In this document: in pieces, positions 31,075 to 40,060 of the stretch
Numbering within the stretch: position 1 is the stretch's first letter
Layout of the letters: every line of letters begins with the position of its first letter
Assembly (NCBI RefSeq): GCF_002128405.1
Contig: NZ_NETJ01000011.1
Span: 1-52,844 of the forward strand
Length of the DNA: 52,844 nt
DNA from: Gottfriedia solisilvae
Lineage (GTDB): Bacteria > Bacillota > Bacilli > Bacillales > Bacillaceae_G
Direction of reading: 5' to 3'
Program-made: the position numbers and the translations under genes
The notes under the pieces: generated by a model
Told to the model about the DNA's origin: nothing
The model's input: only the letters and a program-made list of their open reading frames with translations
Databases searched by the model: none

Positions 31075-31161
31075 AATAGTTGTCCCTTCATATACTTGTA
31101 CAAATAAAGCTGTATTGAATTTACATTCATACAAGTATGTTTACGTATATGGAGGGACGTT

Positions 31162-31470
31162 ATGAATAATAATCCGTATGAGTTGAATGCGAAAAATACA
31201 AATCAGTTAATTGAACAGGATTTATCGCTAAAGAGTAGAAGATATCTAGAAATTACTGGTGTAAAACAAGTAGAAAGCTTCGATAGCGAAGAGTTTTTAC
31301 TAGAAACAACATTAGGTTTTTTGCACATTAAAGGCCATAATCTACAAATGAAAAACCTCGATGTAGAAAAAGGACATGTTGCAATAAAAGGGAAAATAAA
31401 CGAATTATGTTATATCGATGAATATAACTCGGGGAAAGCTAAAGGAATCTTTAGCAAGCTATTTAAATGA
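31162..31470 (+). CDS. yabP: sporulation protein YabP
   Basis: A 102-residue YabP/YqfC-family protein, made in the mother cell under sigma-E in B. subtilis and needed for normal spore formation. It has the typical LEITGVKQVESFDSEEFLLET core and no membrane segment. Start ATG 31162 after GGAGGGA. It overlaps yabQ by four bases. A CATATACT at 31089-31096 fits the sigma-E -10 CATANAHT, but the -35 is unclear, and this -10 is within an inverted repeat. Confidence 0.92.
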   Translation: MNNNPYELNAKNTNQLIEQDLSLKSRRYLEITGVKQVESFDSEEFLLETTLGFLHIKGHNLQMKNLDVEKGHVAIKGKINELCYIDEYNSGKAKGIFSKLFK

Positions 31471-32078
31471 GCTTAAACGTTCAGTTTTACTCTATGGTGG
31501 CGATGGTTGGTATGGGTGCTTACCTTGGTATGGCGCTAGATACATACCATCGTTTTTTATATCGAGGTAGAAGTAATAAATATCTTGTTTTTGGTACGGA
31601 TATTTTGTTTTGGATCTTTCAGTCATTACTAGTTTTTTATGTGTTATATTTGGTGAATGAGGGAGCATTGCGTTTTTATCTACTTTTAGCGTTATTATGT
31701 GGTTTTGCTGCTTATCAAAGCTTACTAAAATCTATTTATAAAAAAATTCTTGAGTTTGCGATACAACTTGTGATTAGATTGTACCGTATAATCGTGAAGA
31801 TTATTAATGTATTGATTGTCATACCAATTAAGTGGCTAATTCAGCTTGTGATTGTCATTCTTTTATTTATTTATGGTGTCCTTATTCGACTAATCCATTT
31901 ACTTTACAACGTTGTCCTATCAATTTTAATGTTTTTCGTCAGAGTATGTTGGTTTTTTGTGCCAAAACAAGTCAAAAACTATTTAGGACGATTTAAAGGG
32001 ATTTTAGAAAAATCAAAGAATATCTTCCTTACTACTATTAAAAAAGCAAAGAACCTTTTAGATAGGAGGAAGAAATAA
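31467..32078 (+). CDS. yabQ: spore cortex membrane protein YabQ
   Basis: A 203-residue membrane protein needed for spore cortex formation in B. subtilis, where it locates to the membranes around the forespore. Hydrophobic segments lie at about residues 7-25, 38-62, 68-86 and 108-160; the C-terminal 35 residues are very basic. Start ATG 31467 overlaps the yabP stop, and its TAA is directly followed by the GTG of divIC, so the three are translationally linked. Confidence 0.9.
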   Translation: MSLNVQFYSMVAMVGMGAYLGMALDTYHRFLYRGRSNKYLVFGTDILFWIFQSLLVFYVLYLVNEGALRFYLLLALLCGFAAYQSLLKSIYKKILEFAIQLVIRLYRIIVKIINVLIVIPIKWLIQLVIVILLFIYGVLIRLIHLLYNVVLSILMFFVRVCWFFVPKQVKNYLGRFKGILEKSKNIFLTTIKKAKNLLDRRKK

Positions 32079-32456
32079 GTGGAGCATGCTAGGAAGTTGG
32101 ATGTAACTAGACAAGAATATGTTAAACAGAAAATTGTTTTAGTTGAGGAGCAATTCGATATTCCTAATAAAAGGAGTATAAAGAAGTTTTTCATGCGTGT
32201 TTCATGTTTCTTTATGTTTGCTATACCTATATGTTTATTATTACAATCGCATTTTGAATCACAACAGCTGCTTTATTCTTCAAAAATGAATCAGTTACAA
32301 CAAGCATCAGTAGAGTTAAAAGATACAAAAAGTGAAATCGAGGACTCTAATCATTTAATCAACCAATTGAGTGATGATGAGTTCATTATTGAAATGGCAC
32401 GAAAAAATTTATTTTTTTCAAAAGAGGGAGAAATCATCTTTCCCAATATTAAGTAA
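32079..32456 (+). CDS. divIC: cell division protein DivIC (FtsB-like)
   Basis: A 125-residue bitopic division protein that partners FtsL and DivIB at the septum. A basic cytoplasmic N terminus is followed by one membrane segment (about residues 41-58), a coiled coil (about 65-100), and the conserved tail with MARKNLFFSKEGEIIF. GTG 32079 directly follows the yabQ stop, with TAGGAGGA placed inside the end of yabQ. The length is like B. subtilis DivIC. Confidence 0.93.
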   Translation: MEHARKLDVTRQEYVKQKIVLVEEQFDIPNKRSIKKFFMRVSCFFMFAIPICLLLQSHFESQQLLYSSKMNQLQQASVELKDTKSEIEDSNHLINQLSDDEFIIEMARKNLFFSKEGEIIFPNIK

Positions 32457-32467
32457 TTATCGTTTCA

Positions 32468-32497
32468 TTGACACTTGATTTTATTATTTTATATAAT
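32468..32497 (+). promoter_or_regulatory. sigma-A promoter for yabR
   Basis: TTGACA (32468-32473) and TATAAT (32492-32497), both perfect, with an 18-base spacer, 44 bases before yabR. Confidence 0.8.
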
Positions 32498-32540
32498 ATA
32501 GTAAATCCAGTTATACAACTTAAGGAGGAGCATTTTTTTT

Positions 32541-33011
32541 ATGTCAATTGAGGTAGGCAGCAAAGTAAGTGGGAAAGTTACAGGAATTACAAATTTTGGT
32601 GCTTTCGTAGAGTTACCAGAAGGAGTAACTGGACTTGTTCACATTAGTGAAGTAGCTGACAACTATGTTAAAGATATTAATGAACATTTAAAAGTTGGCG
32701 ATGAAGTCGAAGTAAAAGTTATCAATGTTGAAAAGGACGGTAAAATTGGACTTTCAATTAAAAAAGCAAAAGAACGTCCACCAGTGAAAGAGGGAGAGCG
32801 TGAGCAAAGACCTCGCACAAGTAGACCTGCATATGGTGGCGGTGGCGGTGGAAACCGTGGTAAAAACCAAAATCGTTCAGATCAACGTCCAGTTAAAGAA
32901 ACATTTGATCAAAAAATGAGTAAATTTTTAAAAGACAGTGAAGATCGCCTAGCTTCTTTAAAACGCAACACAGAATCTAAGCGCGGTGGTCGTGGAGCTC
33001 GTCGAGGTTAA
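32541..33011 (+). CDS. yabR: S1-domain RNA-binding protein YabR
   Basis: A 156-residue protein with one S1 RNA-binding domain (residues 1-75, VGSKVSGKVTGITNFGAFVEL, then LVHISEVA) and a basic, glycine-rich tail (about 85-156) with GGGGGG, RGK and RGGRGARRG stretches. Such general-stress S1 proteins probably contact ribosomes or mRNA; the exact target is not known. Start ATG 32541 after TAAGGAGGAG. It has its own promoter and terminator. Confidence 0.92.
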   Translation: MSIEVGSKVSGKVTGITNFGAFVELPEGVTGLVHISEVADNYVKDINEHLKVGDEVEVKVINVEKDGKIGLSIKKAKERPPVKEGEREQRPRTSRPAYGGGGGGNRGKNQNRSDQRPVKETFDQKMSKFLKDSEDRLASLKRNTESKRGGRGARRG

Positions 33012-33049
33012 TTTGCTACCTTGTCAGGACATAATTGATTATATAGAAC

Positions 33050-33076
33050 ACGCACTCAGTAATTGAGTGCGTTTTT
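33050..33076 (+). terminator. yabR terminator
   Basis: ACGCACTCA pairs perfectly with TGAGTGCGT around five bases, followed by T. Confidence 0.92.
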
Positions 33077-33149
33077 TGTATGTAAGGAATCAGTTATTAT
33101 AAGGGATGAAATGAAAGTTAAAAAACATGTAATCTATGAAAAAAATATA

Positions 33150-33178
33150 TTGACGGGTATATTTACCCATGCTATTAT
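33150..33178 (+). promoter_or_regulatory. tRNA operon promoter
   Basis: TTGACG at 33150-33155 and TATTAT at 33173-33178 with a 17-base spacer, about 24 bases ahead of tRNA-Met. The spacer contains the small palindrome GGGTATATTTACCC. Confidence 0.7.
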
Positions 33179-33201
33179 AAATCTTGTCGTTTAAATAATA
33201 T

Positions 33202-33278
33202 GGCGGTGTAGCTCAGCTGGCTAGAGCGTACGGTTCATACCCGTGAGGTCGTGGGTTCGACTCCCTCCGCCGCTACCA
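33202..33278 (+). tRNA. trnM-cat: tRNA-Met (anticodon CAT)
   Basis: A 77-base cloverleaf with the acceptor GGCGGTG/CGCCGCT (G-T at the first pair), D arm GCTC, anticodon loop TTCATAC with CAT, and CCA encoded. It is not the initiator type, since the first pair is not C-A and the anticodon stem lacks three G-C pairs. An Ile2 tRNA with a modified CAT anticodon cannot be fully excluded, but position and sequence match B. subtilis trnSL-Met1. The T stem has a T-T mismatch at 33252/33266. Confidence 0.9.
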
Positions 33279-33288
33279 TATATTTTAC

Positions 33289-33360
33289 GGCCCGTTGGTC
33301 AAGCGGTTAAGACACCGCCCTTTCACGGCGGTAACACGGGTTCGAATCCCGTACGGGTCA
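33289..33360 (+). tRNA. trnE-ttc: tRNA-Glu (anticodon TTC)
   Basis: A 72-base cloverleaf with acceptor GGCCCGT/ACGGGTC and discriminator A, an anticodon loop CTTTCAC with TTC, and T arm ACGGG-TTCGAAT-CCCGT. CCA is not encoded, unlike the upstream tRNA-Met. The two genes are ten bases apart and form the counterpart of the trnSL pair. Confidence 0.95.
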
Positions 33361-33374
33361 TATCTTCTAGAAAT

Positions 33375-33415
33375 AAAACGTCTAGCCTCAAATAGAGGCT
33401 AGACGTTTTTTATTT
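33375..33415 (+). terminator. tRNA operon terminator
   Basis: AAAACGTCTAGCCTC pairs perfectly with its complement around AAATA, followed by a T run. Confidence 0.93.
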
Positions 33416-33664
33416 ATTCTTAGCTAAGTGTAACTGCTTGTGATGGTAAATAATTATCCTAATTCTAGTATTGGTTCAGGTGGTTTGCGCCTGCCCGTGA
33501 AATCTATTAAGTAATTCACATTCCCATAACCTTACTTTTTAATTCCTATTCTATTTTTTTATAGACATATTATTTATGAAATGCGCTTCTTTTACTTGAT
33601 TAGAGTAATTCTGATGCTAAGTTTTCTCATAATTTGTAAAACAGTTGTAGGTTAAAGCTTTTTG

Positions 33665-33730
33665 CGTCGAAGGAAACTTTTATTATCCTTTGTCATTTTG
33701 ACATAATCTTGCAATGGGACAAGTTAAAAT
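33665..33730 (+). promoter_or_regulatory. Spo0A-controlled spoIIE promoter with 21-bp spacer
   Basis: TTGACA at 33698-33703 and TAAAAT at 33725-33730 are 21 bases apart, too far for ordinary sigma-A use but exactly the spacing of the Spo0A-activated B. subtilis spoIIE promoter. Spo0A box candidates (TGTCRAA): CGTCGAA at 33665-33671, TGTCATT at 33691, and TGTCAAA read on the minus strand across 33697-33703, overlapping the -35. Confidence 0.8.
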
Positions 33731-33763
33731 ATGGACATAAACTAAATCGGATGGGGTGGGAAC

Positions 33764-36238
33764 ATGTCTAAATTACAAAGAGGATCTTCTAATACTTCAC
33801 CAAGCTTGATCCCTATGAACGGATTTCAATCTATTTTTCGGCAGTCCTCTAAGTCTATAAAGCCTAAGTTAGAAAAAGCACTTTTTGATTGGGGGCTATT
33901 AATCTTTATAACTGGTTTTCTATTAGGACGTGCGTTGATTTTATCAAATATTCTCCCATTTGTTTTACCGTTTTTTGCCTCTGTTTATATGATGAAACGC
34001 GAACGTACTGGTGTAGCCTTTATCGCACTAATGGCAGGAGCAGCAACTGTCTCGCTCGAAACTGCTAGCTATGCGTTTTCCACAGTCATATTGTTCTTTA
34101 TCCTCAATATTTTCTTTTCAAGAATTAAACGTCATTATGTAGGACTTGTTCCATTTCAAGTATTTTTATCAGTATTTCTAAGTCACTTACTAATTTCATA
34201 TGCTTTCCAGCAAGAAGTATTAATGTATGATGTCTTAATGGCATCGGTTGAAGCTGGACTAAGCTTTATCTTAACGATGATATTTTTCCAAAGTGTACCT
34301 TTACTTGCCATACCAAAAAGAAAACAACTTTTAGGTGTTGAGGAAATTGTCTGTCTTGTGATTTTATTAGCTTCAGTTGTGACGGGGACAACTGACTGGT
34401 ATATCCAAGACCTATCAATTCAGCATATCGTTACGAGATATATCGTTTTAGTTTTTGCGTTTGTTGCAGGCGGAACGGTTGGATGTACTGTTGGTGTTGT
34501 AACTGGATTAATTTTAAGCCTTGCAAGTGTATCAAGTTTATATCAAATGAGCTTGTTAGCATTTTCTGGATTATTAGGGGGTTTGTTAAAAGAAGGCAAA
34601 CGTCTTGGCGCATCAGCGGGACTTCTAATAGGCACTTGCTTAATTAGCTTCTATGCTGAAAAGCAATCTGATATCATCTTTTCAATCATAGAATCAGTTA
34701 TAGCAATTTTGTTGTTTATTTTAACGCCTACAATTTTGTTAAAGCAATTAGCGAAGTTAGTTCCAGGTACAGAAGAACATTCTACAGACCAACAACAATA
34801 CCTTCGCAAAATACGTGATTTAACAGCTAATAGAATCAATCAGTTTTCGAATGTATTCGAAGCATTATCAGCAAGTTTTTCTCAACCAAGTCAATTTTCT
34901 AAAATAGAAGATGAATTAACGGATGAAGAGTTGTTTATTTGCAGTATTTCAAACAAATGCTGTAATAGTTGTTTAAAGAAAGATCATTGTTGGTCAAATC
35001 ATGGTGATCGCACATATCAATACATGGAAAATATGATGGATCTTGTTGAGAAGGACAAGCTCATTAAAAATGGTCAATTTATGAGAGAGTGGGAAAAGTA
35101 TTGTCAGCGTTCTTCAAAAATGGCTGACCTGATGAAGCAAGAAGTGTTTTATTTCCGAGCTAATCAACGACTAAAGAAGCAAGTCCAAGAAAGTAGAAGA
35201 CTAGTAGCGGAACAATTAAAAGGCGTTTCGAAAGTAATGGTTGATTTTGCACAAGAAATCCAACGTGAAAAAGAAAATCACCAATTGCAAGAAGATCAAA
35301 TTCTTCAAGCATTACTAAACTTTGGAATCGATGTAAGCCAAGTTGAAATTTACAATTTAGAGCAAGGAAATATAGATATTGATATTCTTATACCTTTTGA
35401 GAATGAGTATGGTGAATGTCAAAAATTAATTGCGCCTATTTTATCAGATATTTTAAAAGAGACGATTGTCGTGTTAAAAGAAGAATCGGCTGCAATTCCG
35501 AATAGTGGACATTACTTGGTTACATTTGGATCTGACAAAGCCTATGTCATTGAAACAGGAGTAGCCACTGCTGCAAAAGGTGGAGGATTCATTTCCGGAG
35601 ATGCCTTTAAAATCATGGATGTAGGTGCAGGGAAACATGCAATTGCAATTAGTGATGGAATGGGTAATGGCGAACGGGCTCATATTGAAAGCAATGAAAC
35701 GTTAAAGCTATTACAAAAAATATTAAACTCTGGTATTGAAGAAACAGTTGCGATTAAATCAATTAACTCAATACTATCCTTACGTACAACGGAGGAGGTA
35801 TTTGCTACATTAGATTTAGCGATGGTTGATTTACATGATGCATCAGCAAAATTCTTAAAAATTGGCTCATCGCCGAGCTTTGTTAAGCGAGGTAAACAAG
35901 TTATCAAAATAGAAGGAAGTAATCTTCCTATTGGAATTATTGATGACTTTGATGTAGAAGTTGTTAGCGAACAATTAAAAGCTGGTGATTTATTAATCAT
36001 GATGAGCGATGGAATTTTTGAAGGACCTAGACATGTAGAAAATTATGAAATGTGGATGAAACGCAAAGTAAGTGAATTAGAAACGGATGACCCTCAAGCA
36101 GTAGCTGAATTACTACTAGAGGAGGTTATTCGATCAAATACTGGAGATATCAATGATGATATGACTGTAGTCGTTGCAGTTGTTAAACGAAATATGCCTA
36201 AATGGTCTTCTATTGCTTCATATAGTGCAATGGCGTAG
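33764..36238 (+). CDS. spoIIE: stage II sporulation protein E, PP2C-type phosphatase
   Basis: SpoIIE dephosphorylates SpoIIAA to release sigma-F in the forespore and joins FtsZ at the polar septum. The 824-residue protein has about ten membrane segments (roughly residues 40-330), a cysteine-containing central region (about 330-590) and a PP2C domain. Metal-binding aspartates D613, D631 (DGMGNG), D749 (SDGIFEG) and D798 match B. subtilis D610, D628, D746 and D795 with a constant shift of three. Start ATG 33764. Its promoter has the Spo0A-type 21-base spacer. Confidence 0.97.
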   Translation: MSKLQRGSSNTSPSLIPMNGFQSIFRQSSKSIKPKLEKALFDWGLLIFITGFLLGRALILSNILPFVLPFFASVYMMKRERTGVAFIALMAGAATVSLETASYAFSTVILFFILNIFFSRIKRHYVGLVPFQVFLSVFLSHLLISYAFQQEVLMYDVLMASVEAGLSFILTMIFFQSVPLLAIPKRKQLLGVEEIVCLVILLASVVTGTTDWYIQDLSIQHIVTRYIVLVFAFVAGGTVGCTVGVVTGLILSLASVSSLYQMSLLAFSGLLGGLLKEGKRLGASAGLLIGTCLISFYAEKQSDIIFSIIESVIAILLFILTPTILLKQLAKLVPGTEEHSTDQQQYLRKIRDLTANRINQFSNVFEALSASFSQPSQFSKIEDELTDEELFICSISNKCCNSCLKKDHCWSNHGDRTYQYMENMMDLVEKDKLIKNGQFMREWEKYCQRSSKMADLMKQEVFYFRANQRLKKQVQESRRLVAEQLKGVSKVMVDFAQEIQREKENHQLQEDQILQALLNFGIDVSQVEIYNLEQGNIDIDILIPFENEYGECQKLIAPILSDILKETIVVLKEESAAIPNSGHYLVTFGSDKAYVIETGVATAAKGGGFISGDAFKIMDVGAGKHAIAISDGMGNGERAHIESNETLKLLQKILNSGIEETVAIKSINSILSLRTTEEVFATLDLAMVDLHDASAKFLKIGSSPSFVKRGKQVIKIEGSNLPIGIIDDFDVEVVSEQLKAGDLLIMMSDGIFEGPRHVENYEMWMKRKVSELETDDPQAVAELLLEEVIRSNTGDINDDMTVVVAVVKRNMPKWSSIASYSAMA

Positions 36239-36316
36239 TAAATAAAATTATATAAGGTTTATCCCCTCCCATATTTGGACAAAATGGTAACAACTTTTAT
36301 GCGGAGGGGATTTAGT

Positions 36317-37054
36317 ATGTATAAGGGAAAGTTAAAACAAATTCTATTAATTACTGATGGTTATTCAAACCACGGGGAAGATCCATTAGCGGTAGCTAGC
36401 TTAGCAAAAGAATATGGCATTACAGTAAATGTTATCGGAATTTTAGATGAACAATCTAAAAGTGGGGATGGTTTAAAAGAAATAGAAGATATTGCAATTG
36501 CTGGTGGAGGGATTAGCCAAATCGTTTATTCAAAGCAACTCTCTCAAACAGTTCAAATGGTTACAAGAAAAGCAATGACACAGACAATTCAAGGTTTTGT
36601 TAATAAGGAATTAAAACAAATATTAGGTTCAAGTAATTCAATTGAATCACTTCCTCCATCAAAGCGTGAAGAGGTTTATGAGGTTGTTGAAGATATTGGA
36701 GAAACCGTTAGTTTAGAAGTTATTATTTTAGTAGATACAAGTGCTAGTATGAAAGATAAGTTAGAAACTGTTAAAGAATCATTGTTTGATCTACAAATCA
36801 GCTTAAATTCACGAACTGGTGATAATGCATTTTCATTATTTATATTTCCAGGGAAACATAATGATGTTGATAAAATACTCGACTGGACGCCTAAGTTGGA
36901 AAAGCTAAATACAATTTTTCCTAAGTTAACAATGGGTGGACTAACACCGACTGGTCCAGCTTTACGAGAAGCTCTAAATTATTTTAATGACCAAAGCTAT
37001 AGTAGGGGTAAATACGATGGTGATGATGAACAATCAATCGAATGGGCAGATTAA
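36317..37054 (+). CDS. yabS: von Willebrand factor A domain protein YabS
   Basis: A 245-residue cytoplasmic protein with two parts that resemble VWA folds: LLITDGYSNHGEDP at the start and a DTSAS metal site (MIDAS, 140-144) in the second half, then GGLTPTGPAL. Its function is unknown; it follows spoIIE and precedes yabT in many Bacillus species, which suggests a sporulation link. The frame opens at 36275, but GCGGAGGGG at 36301 selects ATG 36317. It overlaps yabT by 38 bases. Confidence 0.88.
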   Translation: MYKGKLKQILLITDGYSNHGEDPLAVASLAKEYGITVNVIGILDEQSKSGDGLKEIEDIAIAGGGISQIVYSKQLSQTVQMVTRKAMTQTIQGFVNKELKQILGSSNSIESLPPSKREEVYEVVEDIGETVSLEVIILVDTSASMKDKLETVKESLFDLQISLNSRTGDNAFSLFIFPGKHNDVDKILDWTPKLEKLNTIFPKLTMGGLTPTGPALREALNYFNDQSYSRGKYDGDDEQSIEWAD

Positions 37055-38033
37055 TTTAGCGGCAGGTACTCTAATTACTGGTAAGTGGAATAAAAATCAA
37101 TATAAAATTAAGAGTCTATTAGGAAACGGGGCAAATGGTACCGTATATCTGGCTTTATCTAAAAACGGTGAAATTGCATTAAAGTTGAGTAAAGATTCTA
37201 CAAATATAACGAATGAAGTAAATGTACTTAAAAAAATTACAAAGGTCCAAGGTTCATTCCTCGGGCCTTCTTTTATAGATGTGGATGACTATATAGATCC
37301 ATATACGAAAGAAAGTTATTATTTTTATGTGATGGAATATGTTAACGGGGTTAGCTTGCCTCAATTCATTGAACGAAATGGAATGGAATGGAGCAGTATT
37401 TTTATCATCCAACTTCTATCTTTATTATCGAAACTACATGATAAGGGATATATTTTTGGAGATTTAAAGACCGACAATTTACTAGTCACTAAAGAGCCCT
37501 ATAAAATTCAGTGGATTGATTTTGGTGGCGTAACTCAAATGGGACGTGCAGTAAAAGAATTTACGGAGTTTTTCGATCGAGGATATTGGGGATTAGGCTC
37601 TAGGAAAGCAGAGGTCTCCTATGATTTATTTTCTGTATCGATGATTTTTATTAATTTACATTCTAAAAAGCAATTTTTGAAAAATGGACAAGGCATTAAA
37701 CAAATTGAACAAGTTATTTATCAAACGCCATCACTAAAACCTTATAAAGAATTTTTATTAAAGGGATTAGAAGGCAAATATACAAGCGCCGACCAAATGA
37801 AGCAGGATTTATTAATGCATGAACAGAGGATTACGAAAAGAAATCATCAAATGAAAAAAGTATCTAAAACATCAAATGCAAAGACTCCAAATGTAACTAG
37901 ATCCGGTCAAGCGGCAACTAGAACTCAAGTTAAAGTGATGCAAAAGAAAAAAAGAAGCCATTGGTTTGAAACCTCAACAATTGTTTTACTATTAGGTTTA
38001 GCTTATGCCTTGTATTTTTATTATCAGCTTTAA
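37017..38033 (+). CDS. yabT: Ser/Thr protein kinase YabT
   Basis: A 338-residue Hanks-type kinase anchored by one C-terminal membrane segment (about the last 22 residues). The glycine loop is GNGANG, the catalytic loop is FGDLKTDN in place of a standard HRDLKxxN, and the DFG triplet is present. A lysine/arginine-rich stretch (about 265-312) matches the DNA-binding region that activates B. subtilis YabT, a kinase active in sporulation. AGGGG at 37004 favours ATG 37017, inside yabS; ATG 37023 or 37026 are alternatives. tilS follows after 70 bases. Confidence 0.88.
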   Translation: MVMMNNQSNGQINLAAGTLITGKWNKNQYKIKSLLGNGANGTVYLALSKNGEIALKLSKDSTNITNEVNVLKKITKVQGSFLGPSFIDVDDYIDPYTKESYYFYVMEYVNGVSLPQFIERNGMEWSSIFIIQLLSLLSKLHDKGYIFGDLKTDNLLVTKEPYKIQWIDFGGVTQMGRAVKEFTEFFDRGYWGLGSRKAEVSYDLFSVSMIFINLHSKKQFLKNGQGIKQIEQVIYQTPSLKPYKEFLLKGLEGKYTSADQMKQDLLMHEQRITKRNHQMKKVSKTSNAKTPNVTRSGQAATRTQVKVMQKKKRSHWFETSTIVLLLGLAYALYFYYQL

Positions 38034-38103
38034 TCATAGTACTCCAAGTGTAGTAATGATAACATATATATATAATTTTGCTTTTCATTAGGAGTAGGAA
38101 TAA

Positions 38104-39492
38104 ATGGTTATTAATCAATTGAATGATTTTATCAAACAAAATAGAATTCCATCAAAAAGTTGTATTGTCATCGGTGTTTCTGGCGGACCAGATTCAATGG
38201 CTTTGGCTCATGCATTTTCATCAGTAAGAGAAGAGTATGATTTCTCATTAGTCGTTGCTCATGTAGATCATATGTTTAGGGGACAAGAGTCATTAGACGA
38301 TTTAGAATATGTAAGAAACTGGTGTCTCCTAAACAATGTTGTATTTGAAGGCGAGAGGCTAAATGTTAATCAATTTATAGAAGAAACTGGTTTAAGCTCT
38401 CAGCAAGCTGCAAGAGATTGTCGATATCAATTTTTTGATAAAATCATGACGAAGTATCATGCAAACTATTTAGCGCTCGGTCATCATGGTGAAGATCAGA
38501 TTGAAACGATATTAATGAGACTTGTTAGGGGAAGTTCTACAGTAGGTTATGCTGGTATAAGAGAAAGACGTCCATTTAGTACAGGAGAGATTATACGTCC
38601 TTTTTTGGAGCTTAGAAAACACGATTTAATTTCTTATTGTCAAGACCATCAAATAACTCCTCGTCAAGACCCGAGCAACGCTAAAAACGTTTATACGAGA
38701 AACCGCTTTAGACATCAAGTACTTCCATTTATTTTTGAGGAGAACCCAATAGCTCATAAACGATTTCAAACGTTTAGTAGACAACTTCTTGAAGATGAGC
38801 ACTATTTAATGGAATTATCTGTAGAAGCTTTGAATACAGTTATAAAAAATAAACAAAAACAAGCAGTTACTATTGATATAGAACTGTTATTAAAAATGCC
38901 TATATCTTTACAAAGAAGATGTATTCAACTAATATTAGAATATGTTTACCTACATATCCCTAATGGCTTGACACAAGGTCATATAAATTCAATTCTGACT
39001 TTGTTGAAGGACGGAAAAACTGCTTGGGAACAGCATTTACCTGAAGGTTTAATCGTAACACGCTCTTATGATGAATGTTCATTTGCTTTCACGGATGTGA
39101 ATGTGAAATATTATACTATTTCAATTCACGAGCCAGGTATATATGAAACCCCAAACGGTTTTACGTTTAAAATTGAATATATAAGCGAATATCATGACTC
39201 AAAAAATGATATGTTTATTTGCTCAGTTAAAGATGTATCTTTTCCACTCATCGTTCGAAATAGAAAGAATGGTGACAGAATGTCATTAAAGGGTATGAAT
39301 GGGTCAAAAAAGATAAAAGATATATTTATTGATGAAAAAATGAAACTATCATTACGCAATGAATGGCCGATTATTACCGATAGTCAAGATCAGATACTTT
39401 GGATTCCATTCGTAAAAAAATCTGCTTTTGAAAGAAATTTTCCGGTTGATGAACCACTTATTGCAATACAGGTCGTTTCAAAGAGTTTCTAG
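38104..39492 (+). CDS. tilS: tRNA(Ile)-lysidine synthetase
   Basis: Converts C34 of tRNA-Ile(CAT) to lysidine, an essential step for reading AUA codons. The 462-residue protein has the N-type ATP pyrophosphatase loop SGGPDS (26-31), the RHQVLPF region of the synthetase core, and the C-terminal TilS domains. Start ATG 38104 after TAGGAGTAGG. It is ten bases ahead of hprT, an order conserved through ftsH in Bacilli. Confidence 0.94.
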   Translation: MVINQLNDFIKQNRIPSKSCIVIGVSGGPDSMALAHAFSSVREEYDFSLVVAHVDHMFRGQESLDDLEYVRNWCLLNNVVFEGERLNVNQFIEETGLSSQQAARDCRYQFFDKIMTKYHANYLALGHHGEDQIETILMRLVRGSSTVGYAGIRERRPFSTGEIIRPFLELRKHDLISYCQDHQITPRQDPSNAKNVYTRNRFRHQVLPFIFEENPIAHKRFQTFSRQLLEDEHYLMELSVEALNTVIKNKQKQAVTIDIELLLKMPISLQRRCIQLILEYVYLHIPNGLTQGHINSILTLLKDGKTAWEQHLPEGLIVTRSYDECSFAFTDVNVKYYTISIHEPGIYETPNGFTFKIEYISEYHDSKNDMFICSVKDVSFPLIVRNRKNGDRMSLKGMNGSKKIKDIFIDEKMKLSLRNEWPIITDSQDQILWIPFVKKSAFERNFPVDEPLIAIQVVSKSF

Positions 39493-39501
39493 GAGGAAAA
39501 A

Positions 39502-40041
39502 ATGAAACAAGACATTCAACAAGTATTAGTTAGTGAAGAGGCAATTCAAGAAAAAGTGAAAGAATTAGGTAAAGTCCTAACAGAAGAATACAAAGATCGC
39601 TTTCCACTAGTAGTGGGTGTTTTAAAAGGTGCTCTTCCTTTCATGTCTGATTTAATTAAACATATCGATACATATATTGAAATCGATTTTATGGACGTTT
39701 CAAGTTATGGACATAGCACAGTTTCTTCTGGTGAGGTAAAAATCGTCAAAGATTTAAACACTTCTGTCGAAGGAAGAGATGTCGTTATTCTAGAAGATAT
39801 TATTGATAGTGGTCTTACATTAAACTATTTAGTTGAATTATTTAAACACCGTAAAGCTAATACAGTAAAGATTGTAACTTTATTAGATAAGCCAAGCGGT
39901 CGTAAAGCAAACATTGAAGCAGATCTTGTAGGTTTTGAAGTACCTGATGCTTTCGTAGTTGGATATGGTTTAGATTATATCGAACGTTATCGAAATCTGC
40001 CTTATGTTGGCGTTTTAAAGCCTGAAGTTTATACGAAATAA
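39502..40041 (+). CDS. hprT: hypoxanthine-guanine phosphoribosyltransferase
   Basis: Salvages hypoxanthine and guanine to IMP and GMP using PRPP. The 179-residue enzyme has the PRPP-binding motif [11 protein letters not shown] near residues 97-107, SSYG of the flexible loop (68-71), and [15 protein letters not shown] in the purine-binding tail. Start ATG 39502 after TAGGAGGA. In B. subtilis, TilS and HprT are reported to act together on the ftsH promoter, so the neighbourhood may be functional. Confidence 0.95.
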   Translation: MKQDIQQVLVSEEAIQEKVKELGKVLTEEYKDRFPLVVGVLKGALPFMSDLIKHIDTYIEIDFMDVSSYGHSTVSSGEVKIVKDLNTSVEGRDVVILEDIIDSGLTLNYLVELFKHRKANTVKIVTLLDKPSGRKANIEADLVGFEVPDAFVVGYGLDYIERYRNLPYVGVLKPEVYTK

Positions 40042-40060
40042 GTCAAGTTTTATTCGTTTG

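Larger units (their letters stand above)
33361..33763. other. tRNA-spoIIE intergenic region
   Basis: It starts with the tRNA operon terminator (33375-33415) and ends with the Spo0A-type spoIIE promoter (33665-33730). Between 33416 and 33660 no gene is evident; a small hairpin CAGGTG-GTTTG-CGCCTG lies near 33478. Confidence 0.7.
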
